Positions 40,385-49,394 of a stretch of 64,000 bases of DNA are shown here, in pieces. Source of the DNA: Sandaracinaceae bacterium. GTDB lineage: Bacteria > Myxococcota_A > Polyangia > Polyangiales > Houyiibacteriaceae. The notes beneath the pieces are model-generated. The model did no database searches, was not told where the DNA came from, and worked only from the letters and a program-made list of their open reading frames with translations. Each line of letters begins with the position of its first letter. Position 1 is the stretch's first letter. Where the stretch lies: positions 310,001 to 374,000 of the forward strand of contig JADJJE010000004.1 in the NCBI GenBank assembly GCA_016706685.1. The letters run 5' to 3'. The translations under genes and the position numbers were made by a program.

Positions 40385-42112
40385 TCAGGAGCCGCTGGTC
40401 TCGCCGCCGTCGTCACCCGCAGGCTTCGCAGCTTCCGCCTTGGCGGCAGCCTCCACCTTTGCAGCCTCGACCTTCGCAGCCTCTGCCTTCGCCGCATCCC
40501 CGTTGCCAGCAGGCGGGGGAGGGGGCGGCACGCTCGGCGTGGACGACGGGGGTGGCGTGTCGCGCACGGACACGCGGCGCTCGGCGAGCACGATCATGCG
40601 CGGGGATTGGGCCCCGAAGAACACGCCCGGCGTGGCGTAGCGGCCGGTCACCTCCACGGTGCGGAAGCCCTGCTGCTGCAGCAGCATGCCCAGCTCGTGT
40701 AGCGCGTAGAGGCGAATGCTGTAGTGCCGGTCGTGCTGCCGGCCGTTGTCCAGGATGACGTTGCGCTTCACGTTCAGCCGGGAGGAGAAGTAGTTGAAGT
40801 CCGTCTCCTCCATGCAGATGCAACCGTCGCCCTCGAACCACACCAGGTTGGGCTGCGACTGGATGACGTGGTCGCGGTTGACCACGTCGATGAGCAGGCG
40901 GCCGCCGGGCTTGAGCGCGCTGTAGAAGCGCTCCACCACGCTGCGGTTGCCGTCGTCGTCGAAGTACCCGAACGTGGTGCCCCAGCAGAGCACGGCGTCG
41001 AAGCCGCCCTCGAACGCCATCTCGCGCATGTCGGCGTGCAGGAAGTTGATCTTGATGCCCCGGTCCTGCGCCTCGTCCGCCGCGCGCGAGAGCATGGGCA
41101 GCGAGAGGTCGAGGCCGATCACGATGTACCCGCGCATCGTGAGCTCGATGGCATGCATGCCGAGGCCACAGCCCACGTCGAGGATGATGGCGCCTGGGTC
41201 CAGCTTGAGCATGGCCAGGATGGCGTCGCACTCGCGCGCCACCTCTTTGGGCGTGGGCGCTCGCACCGTGCGCAGGTAGTCGTCGCTGAAGAAGTCGTCG
41301 AACCACGGCTTGCGCTTGGCTGGCCCGGGCGGCGCGAGGGGCGCGGACGCCGCAGCCGGAGCCGCGGGGGGCGCGGCGACGGCAGCCGCAGCCGGAGCCG
41401 CGGGGGGCGCGGCGGCTGCAGCGGGCGCCGCGGGCGCCGCATGCGCGCTCGGCACCGCGGGGGCAGCCGGGATGGCGGGCGTGGTCTTGGTGATGGGCGG
41501 CTTCGTGGGGGAGACCTCCTCGAGGTCGTCCATGTCCAGCACGTCGTCGTCGCCGCTCGCGTCCGCCACGTTCTCGATGGTGATCTCGGAGGAGACCTCA
41601 TCGTTGAAGCGAGGCTGCACGGGCTGCTCTGCCTTCGCTACGGCCTCGGCCTCTGCTGCGGCGGCCGCTTCGCTCTCTGCGGCGTCGGCAATCTCAGAAG
41701 CGGCGCTCGCGTCGGCGGCTTCCACGACCAGGTCGAAGTCCGCCGAGTCCCCCGCTAGGGCCGCGGCAGGCTCGGGCGCAGGGGCCGGCGCCGCTGCCGG
41801 AGCGGCTTCGGGCTCCACCTGCTTCAGGCTCACCAGCGGAACGGGGTCTTGTGACTCGGCCGGCATGGCGGGGGGCGGCTGCGAGAGCTTGCGGCTCGCC
41901 ATGCCCGTGACGATGACCGACTTCATGGCCACGACCGACGCCCGCGAGGGCTTCGCCACCACTGGCTCCGGCGCGGCTGGCGCAGCCGGGGCAGCTGCTT
42001 GGGCCCCTTCTTCTTGGGCGGCCGACGAGTGGCGCGCCACCTCGTCCACGGGGACTCGCAGCGGCCTGTGGCGCATGCGGCTTCCACTGGGATTGGCGGC
42101 TTCTTCGCTCAT
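40385..42112 (-). CDS. SAM-dependent methyltransferase with long Ala/Pro-rich N-terminal region
   Basis: A 575-residue protein. Residues ~1-285 are low complexity, rich in Ala, Pro, Glu and Ser, and contain a 36-bp DNA repeat. Residues ~290-520 form a class I methyltransferase: motif I ILDVGCGLGMHAIEL, motif II GLDLSLPML, then FLHADMREMAFEGGFDAVLC and LKPGGRLLIDVVNRD. The C-terminus is another low-complexity run of AKAEAAKVEAAKVEAA units. The substrate is unknown. Starts at ATG 42112, overlapping psd by 4 bases with GGAGG just upstream. Confidence 0.82.
   Translation of the reverse strand: MSEEAANPSGSRMRHRPLRVPVDEVARHSSAAQEEGAQAAAPAAPAAPEPVVAKPSRASVVAMKSVIVTGMASRKLSQPPPAMPAESQDPVPLVSLKQVEPEAAPAAAPAPAPEPAAALAGDSADFDLVVEAADASAASEIADAAESEAAAAAEAEAVAKAEQPVQPRFNDEVSSEITIENVADASGDDDVLDMDDLEEVSPTKPPITKTTPAIPAAPAVPSAHAAPAAPAAAAAPPAAPAAAAVAAPPAAPAAASAPLAPPGPAKRKPWFDDFFSDDYLRTVRAPTPKEVARECDAILAMLKLDPGAIILDVGCGLGMHAIELTMRGYIVIGLDLSLPMLSRAADEAQDRGIKINFLHADMREMAFEGGFDAVLCWGTTFGYFDDDGNRSVVERFYSALKPGGRLLIDVVNRDHVIQSQPNLVWFEGDGCICMEETDFNYFSSRLNVKRNVILDNGRQHDRHYSIRLYALHELGMLLQQQGFRTVEVTGRYATPGVFFGAQSPRMIVLAERRVSVRDTPPPSSTPSVPPPPPPAGNGDAAKAEAAKVEAAKVEAAAKAEAAKPAGDDGGETSGS
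41351..41422 (-). repeat. 36-bp tandem repeat (two copies) in the methyltransferase linker
   Basis: Units at 41351-41386 and 41387-41422 share at least 31 of 36 bases and encode Ala/Pro-rich linker. The unit is a multiple of three, so copy-number change keeps the frame. Confidence 0.7.
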
Positions 42113-42972
42113 CGCGGCCTCCGAGGGACAGCCACACGCTGTCCCATGCGCACCATGTCACCGGGCGAGACACGCCACTCGAGCGGCGCTCCGGGCGGCA
42201 AGAAGACCACCGCGGTGGACCCCAGGTGGAAGACGCCCAGCTCCGCGCCCCGCGCCAGCTGCACGCCACTGTCGCCGTAGCGCTTGAGACCGGACTCACG
42301 CCCCACGTTGGTCTCAATGTTGTCGTAGGACATGGAGATGTGCCCCACGCCGATGGCGCCCACCATGATGGTCACGACTTGGCCGTGCTCGGGGCTGTCC
42401 TGCAGGGTGACCACACGCTCGTTGCGTGCGAAGAGACGCGGCACGAAGTCGGTCCCGATGCGGTTCACCGGGTAGAGCGTCCCCGGCACGTGGCGCGCGG
42501 CCGTGACCCGGCCTGCCACGGGGGTGTGCACGCGGTGGTAGTCGCGCGGCGAGAGGTACACGATGAAGTAGTTGCCGCCCTGATACGCGTCGCCCAAGCC
42601 CACATCGCCGAGCAGGTCGCCCACGCGATACGGCTTGCCCTTCACGGTGACCGAGGCCGCCAAGTCCACTGCACCGAAGTCTTCGATCTTGCCGTCTGCG
42701 GGCGAGATGATCACGGAGGGATCCGCGTCGATGGGGCGCGCGCCGGGCTCGAGCGCCCGCGTGAAGAAGTCGTCGAAGCTGCGGTAGCCGCCGCTCGGCA
42801 CGATGGCCTGCGCCATGTCTACGTCGTAGGCACTCACGAACGCGTCGATGGCACGGCTCACGAGGGGCTGGGGCGCGCGCGTTTTGGCGATGGCTCCCAG
42901 CGCGCGGCTGATGCGTTTACGGGGGAGCAAACGCAAGGCGTCGGCTGCCAATCGAGCTGGGCTGAGCTGCAT
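42109..42972 (-). CDS. psd: phosphatidylserine decarboxylase proenzyme
   Basis: Makes phosphatidylethanolamine from phosphatidylserine at the membrane. The 287-residue length fits the bacterial type I enzymes. The family's LGST site (about residues 250-253) is where the proenzyme cleaves between Gly and Ser to form the pyruvoyl group (GVFHLGSTAVVFL). Catalytic histidines are in YLSPRDYHRVHTPVAG, and the SPADGKIEDFG motif is present. It overlaps the methyltransferase gene by 4 bases; pssA is not in the window. Transcription probably starts from the promoter at 43004-43033. Confidence 0.95.
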   Translation of the reverse strand: MQLSPARLAADALRLLPRKRISRALGAIAKTRAPQPLVSRAIDAFVSAYDVDMAQAIVPSGGYRSFDDFFTRALEPGARPIDADPSVIISPADGKIEDFGAVDLAASVTVKGKPYRVGDLLGDVGLGDAYQGGNYFIVYLSPRDYHRVHTPVAGRVTAARHVPGTLYPVNRIGTDFVPRLFARNERVVTLQDSPEHGQVVTIMVGAIGVGHISMSYDNIETNVGRESGLKRYGDSGVQLARGAELGVFHLGSTAVVFLPPGAPLEWRVSPGDMVRMGQRVAVPRRPR

Positions 42973-43003
42973 CGTCTAGGGTTCCGACCAAACGGACCCG
43001 GCA

Positions 43004-43033
43004 ATGCTATCGAAACGATTCAGAAAAGGTCAA
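43004..43033 (-). promoter_or_regulatory. candidate psd promoter
   Basis: On the minus strand TTGACC (43028-43033), an 18-base spacer and TAGCAT (43004-43009), with the psd ATG at 42972. The -35 has five of six matches and the -10 four of six. The AT-rich GCAGTAAAAAT (43033-43043) just upstream may act as an UP element. A small dyad ATCG-AAA-CGAT (43009-43019) lies in the spacer. Confidence 0.5.
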
Positions 43034-43061
43034 TTTTTACTGCGACCGACCTCTGCTCGGC

Positions 43062-44120
43062 TCAGAGCGGCGGTAGCGCCACCTTCATGATCTCGCGCAT
43101 GACCACCGTGGCGTAGCTGCCTTTGGGGAGCACGAAGCGGATGGTGTAGCCATCTTCTGCAGGCTCGATGTCCAGCTCCGGGAGCGGGACGCGCACGTAG
43201 CGGCGCGTGCCCTCACCCCAGCGCGCGATGCGCTCGAGGTCTTCCTGTGAGATGTCGTTGCGCGCCAAGAGGGCATCTTCGCGCTGCCCGGCGTCTTCCT
43301 CGGGGCGCCGCATCTTGCTGCCGAACATGGGCCCGGTGGCGCTCAGCTCCCACGCATCGGCGCGGGCCTGCACCTCGTGCACGTCGTCCACCACGAACAT
43401 CCCGCCCGAGGCGTGCTTCTGGACCAGGTCGCCACGCCGCACCCGGCCCAGCTCGCCGGCGGTCACGCGCTCGGCCACCACCTGGTTGAAGAGCTCCGAC
43501 TGCAGGGCCGAGACCAGCAGCTTGCGCTCGAAGGGCGCCTTCGGGGCCCGCGCCTCGCCCTTCATCCAGGCCTTCGCACGGATGGCGTTGTCGAAGTCTC
43601 GCCCGAAGCGCTGCGACCCGAAGTAGTTGGGCAGCCCCTGGGCCTGAAGCTGAGCGGCCACGGCGCGCACGGCCCCGAGGTCCACCCCGGCCGCGTCTCG
43701 CACGCGCAGGGTGAAGCGGTTCCCGTGCAGGTGCCCCGTGCGCAGCTTGGTGCCGTGCGGGACGGCCTCGAGCACCTCCATGTCCGGCAGCTCGAGCGCC
43801 ATGGCGGCATCGGCCTTGGCGCCGAACAGGCTGACCCACTGGGTGGTGGTGGCCTGCCGGTCCTTCAGGCCCGCATATCCGGCCGCCCGCTCGTCCACGC
43901 CCAGCGCCTGGGCGAGCGCCCGCACGGCGTCGGGGGTGGTCCGGTTGCGCTTTCGAAACCGCACGAAGAGGTGGTCACCGCTCCCGGTCGGGGCATAGGC
44001 CGGGACCTCGTCCACGACGAAATCATCAGCAGTTGCGCGGAGTGACCCGCCTGTTGGGGGGATCTCGGCGCTCAGGTAGGGGAGCTGCGCGGTGGGGTCC
44101 ACGCGGGGGTTCGATTCCAT
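43062..44120 (-). CDS. truD: tRNA pseudouridine(13) synthase TruD
   Basis: Converts uridine 13 of some tRNAs to pseudouridine. The 352-residue length and motifs fit TruD: the catalytic Asp87 in GYAGLKDRQATTTQ, the RxHGNxF-like GHLHGNRFTLRVRD, and the conserved NYFGSQRFGRD (about residues 164-174). The C-terminal part shows the family's GTRRYVRVPLPELDIEPAED end. It is a stand-alone gene, divergent from the serine hydrolase with 56 bases between, and separated from psd by an 89-base promoter region. Confidence 0.95.
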   Translation of the reverse strand: MESNPRVDPTAQLPYLSAEIPPTGGSLRATADDFVVDEVPAYAPTGSGDHLFVRFRKRNRTTPDAVRALAQALGVDERAAGYAGLKDRQATTTQWVSLFGAKADAAMALELPDMEVLEAVPHGTKLRTGHLHGNRFTLRVRDAAGVDLGAVRAVAAQLQAQGLPNYFGSQRFGRDFDNAIRAKAWMKGEARAPKAPFERKLLVSALQSELFNQVVAERVTAGELGRVRRGDLVQKHASGGMFVVDDVHEVQARADAWELSATGPMFGSKMRRPEEDAGQREDALLARNDISQEDLERIARWGEGTRRYVRVPLPELDIEPAEDGYTIRFVLPKGSYATVVMREIMKVALPPL

Positions 44121-44176
44121 GGACAGCTAAACTTTCGATAGACCGTAGAGGGTTCAATCAAGTACCTATCAGATCG

Positions 44177-45283
44177 GTGGGCAAGCCGAGCGTCGATCGG
44201 TTGAAACGTCAGATGGGCCGACTCTTGGAGTCCGGCGCAGCCGGTGGCGTGTACCCGGGAGCCAGCGCGTGCGTGATGTACCGCGACGCGGACGGCCAGC
44301 TGGTCACCGTGAGCGCGGCCGGCGGCGTGCTCTGCCGGGGGGAAGCCGCCGTGCGCGAGACCACCACGTTCGACCTCGCCTCGCTGACCAAGCCGTTCGT
44401 CGCCAGCGTGGCGGCCCGCATGGTGAGCCGCGGGCAGCTCGACTTCGGCGTTCGGGTGGACGACGTGCTCTCCGACGCGCGTGGGACTCCCCTCACGGGC
44501 ATAACCCTCGAGGACTTGCTGGCGCATCAGAGCGGCCTCGACGCCTGGGGTGGCCTGTATCTGGACGTTCAGCACGAGCCGGGCAGCGCCGCCGCGCGCC
44601 GCTGGATCGTGAGCGAGGCCATGCGGCGCGACGGCGACCACAACCGCGGCATGGTCTACAGCGACCTGGGCTACATCGTGGCGGGGGAGCTGCTGTCGAA
44701 GGCGGCCGGCAAGCCGCTGCAGGACCTGGTGGAGCTGGACGTGCTGGCCCCGCTCGGGCTCGCGGGGCGCGTGTTCTATGCGGGTGCGCTCCCGACGGCG
44801 GCGCGGCATCAGCTGGCTCACGATGTGCCTCCCACCGAGCGCTGTGACTGGCGCGGCCGCGTGGTGCGCGCCGAGGTCCATGACGAGAACTGCGCGGCTC
44901 TCGGCGGGATCGCCGGCCACGCGGGCTTGTTCGGAGACGCCGAGAGCGTGGCCCGGCTGGGGCTCGAGTGGCTGGACGTGCTGGCGCGCCGCTCGGCGTT
45001 CGTCACGCCTGCTGTGCGCGACCGGGTGTTTGCACCACGGCCGGGGAGCCACCGCATCGGCTGGGACACCAAGAGCGACACGGGCAGCGCGGCGGGTCAG
45101 CGCATGGGGCCGCGCACGTTCGGGCACCTGGGCTTCACCGGCACCAGCGTGTGGTGCGACCCCGGCCGCGACTTGGTAGTGGTGCTGCTCAGCAACCGCG
45201 TCCACCCCACGCGCACCAACACCAAGATCCGCACGTTCCGGCCGGCGTTCTACGACGGGGTGGTTCACACGTTCGACGGCTGA
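44177..45283 (+). CDS. class C beta-lactamase-family serine hydrolase
   Basis: A ~368-residue hydrolase of the AmpC/EstB/DD-peptidase superfamily. The SxxK nucleophile is Ser69-Leu-Thr-Lys72 (FDLASLTKPF), followed by a YSDLGY motif and a C-terminal HLGFTGTSVW element. No signal peptide is visible, so it probably acts in the cytoplasm as an esterase or peptidase rather than as a secreted lactamase. The substrate is unknown. The start was set at GTG 44177 because upstream codons would run into truD; TTG 44201 and ATG 44213 are alternatives. Its end overlaps the convergent recD2 gene by 19 bases. Confidence 0.82.
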   Translation: MGKPSVDRLKRQMGRLLESGAAGGVYPGASACVMYRDADGQLVTVSAAGGVLCRGEAAVRETTTFDLASLTKPFVASVAARMVSRGQLDFGVRVDDVLSDARGTPLTGITLEDLLAHQSGLDAWGGLYLDVQHEPGSAAARRWIVSEAMRRDGDHNRGMVYSDLGYIVAGELLSKAAGKPLQDLVELDVLAPLGLAGRVFYAGALPTAARHQLAHDVPPTERCDWRGRVVRAEVHDENCAALGGIAGHAGLFGDAESVARLGLEWLDVLARRSAFVTPAVRDRVFAPRPGSHRIGWDTKSDTGSAAGQRMGPRTFGHLGFTGTSVWCDPGRDLVVVLLSNRVHPTRTNTKIRTFRPAFYDGVVHTFDG

Positions 45284-47475
45284 ACCGCCGCCTTTAGGCG
45301 CGCGCACAGCTTGCTGTTCAGCTGGCTCACGTCGGCGTTCTTGGCGGCCTTGGCCATGGCGCGCGGGTCGCCCAGCAGCACCACCAGGCGCTTGGCACGC
45401 GTGACCGCCGTGTACAGCAGGGCGCGGCTGAGCAGCATGTGATGCGAGCCGTGCAGCACCACCACGATGCCCTCGAACTCACTGCCCTGCACCTTGTGGA
45501 CGGTGCTGGCGTAGGCCAGCGTGAGCGCGTCCAGGTGCTCGATCTTGTACTGCACCTCGCGGCCGTCGACCATCACGTAGGTGATGCCGCCCTGGATGCG
45601 CCGCACCGTGCCGAGGTCCCCGTTGTACACGTCGCGCTCGTAGTCGTTGCGCAGCTGCATGACCTTGTCGCCGGGGCGCAGCACCGCGCGGGTGGGCTCG
45701 GTGGTGGCCTCAGCCGTGGGCAGCGTGGGCGTGGCGCTGGGGTTGAAGCGCGCCTGCAACACCTCGTTGAGTTTGAGCGTCCCGGCGGGGCCGCTGCGCA
45801 TGGGCGACAGCACCTGCAGGTTGTTCATCTCGATGCCGTAGACGGTGTTCATGCGCTCGACCAGCTGCACCAGCTTCTCGTGCAGGGCCTCGGGCGTGTT
45901 GGCGCGGATGGTGAACAGGTCGCCCTCACCGCGCTCGCCTGCGGGCGTGGGCTCGGGCAGCTCACCGCGCAGGATGGCGTGGGCGCCGCGCACGATGGCC
46001 GAGCGCTGCGCCTGCCGGAACACCTCGCCCAGGCGCACCACCGGGCAGATGCCGCTGTCGATCAAGTCGCGCAGCACCTGCCCCGGGCCCACGGGCGGCA
46101 GCTGGTCCACGTCGCCCACCAGCACCAGCGTGGCGGAGGGGGGCACGGCCAGGAACAAGCGCTCGGCCAGGCGCACGTCCAGCATGGAGGCCTCGTCCAC
46201 CAGGATGAGCTCGGCGTCGATGGGGTCGTCGTCGTACTTCTGGAAGCGGGCCAGCGCGGGGTTCCACTCGAGCGTGCGGTGCACGGTCTTGGCCTCGTGC
46301 CCCGTGGCCTCGGTCATGCGCTTGGCGGCGCGGCCAGTGGGCGCGCAGAGCACCACGCGGCGGCCCAGCGCGCGGTGCGCCGCGACCACGGCCTTGATGG
46401 TGGTGGTCTTGCCGGTGCCGGGCCCGCCCGTGAGCACCATGAGCCCGGTGGTCAGGCTGGCGCCCACCGCGGAGCGCTGCGTCTCGCTCAGCGGCGAGCC
46501 GTCCAGGGCCGCGGCCACCGCGGCGTCGGCACCCGCGGGGAGCTTGCGGGTGCGCGCCAGCGTCGCCAGCAGGTTGGCCACGCGACGCTCGGCGCGGTGC
46601 AGCGGGGGCACGTAGAGGTCGCCCTCGTCTTCGATGACCAGGCCCCGCAGGAACAGCGTGGGCAGGGCCGCCTCCACCGCGTCGGTGGGCACCCGCAGCA
46701 GCGTGCAGCCCTGCAGGAGCTGGTCGCGCGTGAGGAACAAGTGCCCGTCGTCCGCGGCCTTGCCCAGCAGGTGCAACGTGGCCCCCGCGGCGCGGCGCGG
46801 GTCGTCCTCGGCGATGCCCAGCCCACGGCCGATCTGGTCCGCGGTGCGGAAGCCGATGCCGCTGACCTCCTCCGCCACCATGTACGGGTCCTCGCGCACC
46901 TGGCGCACGGCGTCGTCCTGGTAGCGCCGCATCACCCGGTCGGCGGCGGCCTGACCGATGCCGAGGCCACGCAGGAACACCATGGTCTCCACCAGCGCGT
47001 GCTTCTCGCGCACGGCTTTGGCAATGGAAGTGGCGCGACCTGCGCCGATGCCCGGCACCTCGCGCAGGCGCTTGCTCTGCTGCGTGATGATGTCGATGGT
47101 CTCGTCGCCGAAGTGCTGCACCAGGCGCTCGGCCAGCCCCTTGCCGATGCCCCCGATGAGGCCGCTGCCCAGGTAGCGCACGATGCCCGGCGCGGTGGTG
47201 GGCAGCACGGGCGTGAAGCCGTTGACCTGGAAGCGCCGGCCGAAGCGCGGGTGGTCCGAGAAGCGCCCGCGCAGACGCAGCGTCTCGCCCACGCTCACGT
47301 TGCCCAGGTTGCCCACGGCCGTGACGTCGGCCGCCTCGGCGCTGTCACGCGTGCGCACGGCGCGGATCACCGCGAAGAGACCGTCTTCGCTGCGGAAGAG
47401 CACGTCCTCCACGCTGACCTCGACGACCTCTTCGTGGCGGTTCGGGGGTTCGTTCACCGACCAGGCGCTTACCAC
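45265..47475 (-). CDS. recD2: RecD2-type ATP-dependent 5'-3' DNA helicase
   Basis: A 736-residue superfamily 1 helicase of the RecD-like, non-RecBCD group. An N-terminal OB-like region (about residues 15-90) is followed by helix-hairpin-helix-like motifs (IGGIGKGLAERLV; EVPGIGAGRATSIA; GIGFRTADQIG). The ATPase core has Walker A GGPGTGKTTT (350-359), an APTGRAAKRM motif, Walker B ILVDEASM, GDVDQLPPVGPG, and the C-terminal YASTVHKVQGSEF and YTAVTRAKR motifs. No RecB or RecC homologue is nearby, which fits a stand-alone RecD2. The GTG at 47475 overlaps the next gene's end by 7 bases. Confidence 0.93.
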   Translation of the reverse strand: MVSAWSVNEPPNRHEEVVEVSVEDVLFRSEDGLFAVIRAVRTRDSAEAADVTAVGNLGNVSVGETLRLRGRFSDHPRFGRRFQVNGFTPVLPTTAPGIVRYLGSGLIGGIGKGLAERLVQHFGDETIDIITQQSKRLREVPGIGAGRATSIAKAVREKHALVETMVFLRGLGIGQAAADRVMRRYQDDAVRQVREDPYMVAEEVSGIGFRTADQIGRGLGIAEDDPRRAAGATLHLLGKAADDGHLFLTRDQLLQGCTLLRVPTDAVEAALPTLFLRGLVIEDEGDLYVPPLHRAERRVANLLATLARTRKLPAGADAAVAAALDGSPLSETQRSAVGASLTTGLMVLTGGPGTGKTTTIKAVVAAHRALGRRVVLCAPTGRAAKRMTEATGHEAKTVHRTLEWNPALARFQKYDDDPIDAELILVDEASMLDVRLAERLFLAVPPSATLVLVGDVDQLPPVGPGQVLRDLIDSGICPVVRLGEVFRQAQRSAIVRGAHAILRGELPEPTPAGERGEGDLFTIRANTPEALHEKLVQLVERMNTVYGIEMNNLQVLSPMRSGPAGTLKLNEVLQARFNPSATPTLPTAEATTEPTRAVLRPGDKVMQLRNDYERDVYNGDLGTVRRIQGGITYVMVDGREVQYKIEHLDALTLAYASTVHKVQGSEFEGIVVVLHGSHHMLLSRALLYTAVTRAKRLVVLLGDPRAMAKAAKNADVSQLNSKLCARLKAAVQPSNV

Positions 47476-48737
47476 GTTTCGCCGTCTGCGGCGCCCCCGG
47501 GAGTGCAGCTGGCCCGCGTGATGAAGGCCCCTGGTTCTCCCGAGCGAGGATCATCTCCGACACGCTGCGCACAGCGCCCCTCGACGCCACCGGCGACGGC
47601 CGGCACCGCGGACAGCCGGCGCCCCTGTGCATCTCGCAGGTACAGCGGCTCGCCCGAGTTGGTGAGCCCGCCCGTGGCGATGGGCCCCTCGAGCCGCACG
47701 ATGGGCACGCCCGGCGGGATGGGCGCATCACCGTGCATGGCGCCGGCGTCGAAGCGCGCCGCCACCAGCAGCACGCGCGCCCCGGGCGCGAGCACCACCC
47801 CGCTGGTCACCTCGTCGCCCTCGCGTTCGGGCGCGTCGGCCAGCGTCAGGCCCGCCAGGGGCAGCGGCACCGGGCCGTGGTTCAGCAGCTCCACGTACTC
47901 TTGGTCGGGGTCGGGGCCCAGAGGGTCGGCCAGCACTTCGGTGATGCTCAGCTGGGCCAGCGGCGGGTGCGTGCGCACCAGCGTGTCCACCGTGGTGGTG
48001 GCGCCGCTCAGGCTGAGCGCCTCCATGCGCACGGTGTAGAACGTGTCGGCGTCGAGGCCGCGCAGCCAGAGCGTGGTCTCGGCGCGCTCGGCCAGGGAGC
48101 GGGCCACCACGCCCCCCGCGCCCAGCTCCACGATGGCGCTCGCGGTCAGGAACGCGCGCACCCGCAGGGCGTCGTCGCTGCGCAACAGGCAGAACCCCGA
48201 GATGGACTCTTCGTCGCGCTCGCAGTCGGTGGCCGAAGGAAGCGCGGGGTCCACCTCCGCGCCGGTCACCTCGAAGCGCACGAAGGTGGGCATGACGGGG
48301 GCGCCCTGCGCGTCGAGGCTGCCCTCGTCCACGCCCAGCTCGTGCTCGCCCGAAGGGAGCCGCGTGAGCGGATCGAGCCGCAGGCAGACGGCCGCTTCCA
48401 CGCCCATCTCCGTGCATGGCCGCTGCTCCGCGCGGTGGGCGATGGCCCCGAGGGGCCCACGCCAGCCCGTCTGGATGCGCATGCTGGGGCCCTCCGGACC
48501 GAGCGCGATCCACGCGCGCGGCAGCTCGTCAGGAACACCCGCGCTCCCGTGCGCGGGCCACGTGGCCACTAGTAGTGGCGAGGGCAGCACGCCAGCGTCA
48601 GCCGCAGGCGGCTCACGCGAGGGGATGCCCACGTCGAGGCACGCCCCGAGCAGGAGGGCCGCGCTAGAGGGCACGAGCTGGTGGTGAAGGCATCGCGCAC
48701 GAGGCGGCGACAGACGGCGGGCAGCAGTGGGCGGCAT
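47469..48737 (-). CDS. lipoprotein with lamin-tail-like domain
   Basis: A 422-residue protein starting MPPTAARRLSPPRARC with a lipobox LGAC at about residue 33. The N-terminal half is beta-rich with Cys pairs and no recognised domain. The C-terminal region (about residues 285-400) resembles a lamin-tail (LTD) domain, LSITEVLADPLGPDPDQEYV then ELLNHGPVPLPLAGLTL, a fold found in many secreted bacterial proteins. It is probably an outer-surface protein. A TTG 21 bases upstream is an alternative start. It lies just upstream of recD2 and downstream of the RlpA-like lipoprotein. Confidence 0.75.
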   Translation of the reverse strand: MPPTAARRLSPPRARCLHHQLVPSSAALLLGACLDVGIPSREPPAADAGVLPSPLLVATWPAHGSAGVPDELPRAWIALGPEGPSMRIQTGWRGPLGAIAHRAEQRPCTEMGVEAAVCLRLDPLTRLPSGEHELGVDEGSLDAQGAPVMPTFVRFEVTGAEVDPALPSATDCERDEESISGFCLLRSDDALRVRAFLTASAIVELGAGGVVARSLAERAETTLWLRGLDADTFYTVRMEALSLSGATTTVDTLVRTHPPLAQLSITEVLADPLGPDPDQEYVELLNHGPVPLPLAGLTLADAPEREGDEVTSGVVLAPGARVLLVAARFDAGAMHGDAPIPPGVPIVRLEGPIATGGLTNSGEPLYLRDAQGRRLSAVPAVAGGVEGRCAQRVGDDPRSGEPGAFITRASCTPGGAADGETW

Positions 48738-48782
48738 GGCCCGGGTATCGGGCGCCAACGAGCGCGGTTGCGCAGGTCCCGC

Positions 48783-49394
48783 TCACCGCGCTGGGCGGTG
48801 CACGATCTCCACGCGTACGGGCACGACTCCGGCGCGGATCATGTCGAGCTCCTCGGCCGCCGCGCGCGAGAGGTCGATGATGCGGCGCCGGTCGCCGAAG
48901 GGGCCTCGGTCGTTCACCCGCGCGTAGGTCACCGCGCCGGTGTCTTCGCGCGTGACGCGCAGGATGGTGCCGAAGCGCAGATCGCGGCTGGCCGCCGTGA
49001 ATTCGGTGGTGCGGTAGGGCTCGCCGCTGGCGGTGCTACGGCCCGCCAAGCGGTCGCTGTAGTAACTGGCACGCCCCGTCAGCGTCTCGAGCGCCGGCGC
49101 GCTGCTGTACTGGGCGGCGTAGGGGCTGCCGCTGGTGGCGCTGCTGGCCGTGACCGAGTGCGTGGTGGACCCCGCTGGGTCAGTGGCCGCGCCGCTGCCG
49201 CTCTCGGAGGTGGCGGCTTGTTCGCCGGCGGTGCCTTCACTTCCGCTGGACGCTGGGGCGGAGGCGCGTGCGGCGCTGGACCCGCCGGACCCACCGGACC
49301 CGCCACCGCAGCCAAGGGTCAGCAGCAGCGCGCCAAAGAGCCCCGCGCGGAGCGTGCGCGCTGTAGGGCGGCGCCCCGGGTGAGTTGGCATCAT
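48783..49394 (-). CDS. RlpA-family lipoprotein (DPBB domain)
   Basis: A 203-residue lipoprotein: lipobox LTLGC at residue 29, then a Ser/Gly/Ala-rich linker (about 30-90) and a C-terminal double-psi beta-barrel as in RlpA. Family motifs are LTGRASYYSDRLAGRSTASG, FGTILRVTREDTG, the catalytic-type Asp in VNDRGPFGDRR, and IIDLSRAAAEELDM. RlpA enzymes are lytic transglycosylases that cut naked glycan strands at division sites. No SPOR domain is present, which is a common variation. The gene overlaps the upstream cytochrome-like gene by 4 bases. Confidence 0.85.
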   Translation of the reverse strand: MMPTHPGRRPTARTLRAGLFGALLLTLGCGGGSGGSGGSSAARASAPASSGSEGTAGEQAATSESGSGAATDPAGSTTHSVTASSATSGSPYAAQYSSAPALETLTGRASYYSDRLAGRSTASGEPYRTTEFTAASRDLRFGTILRVTREDTGAVTYARVNDRGPFGDRRRIIDLSRAAAEELDMIRAGVVPVRVEIVHRPAR

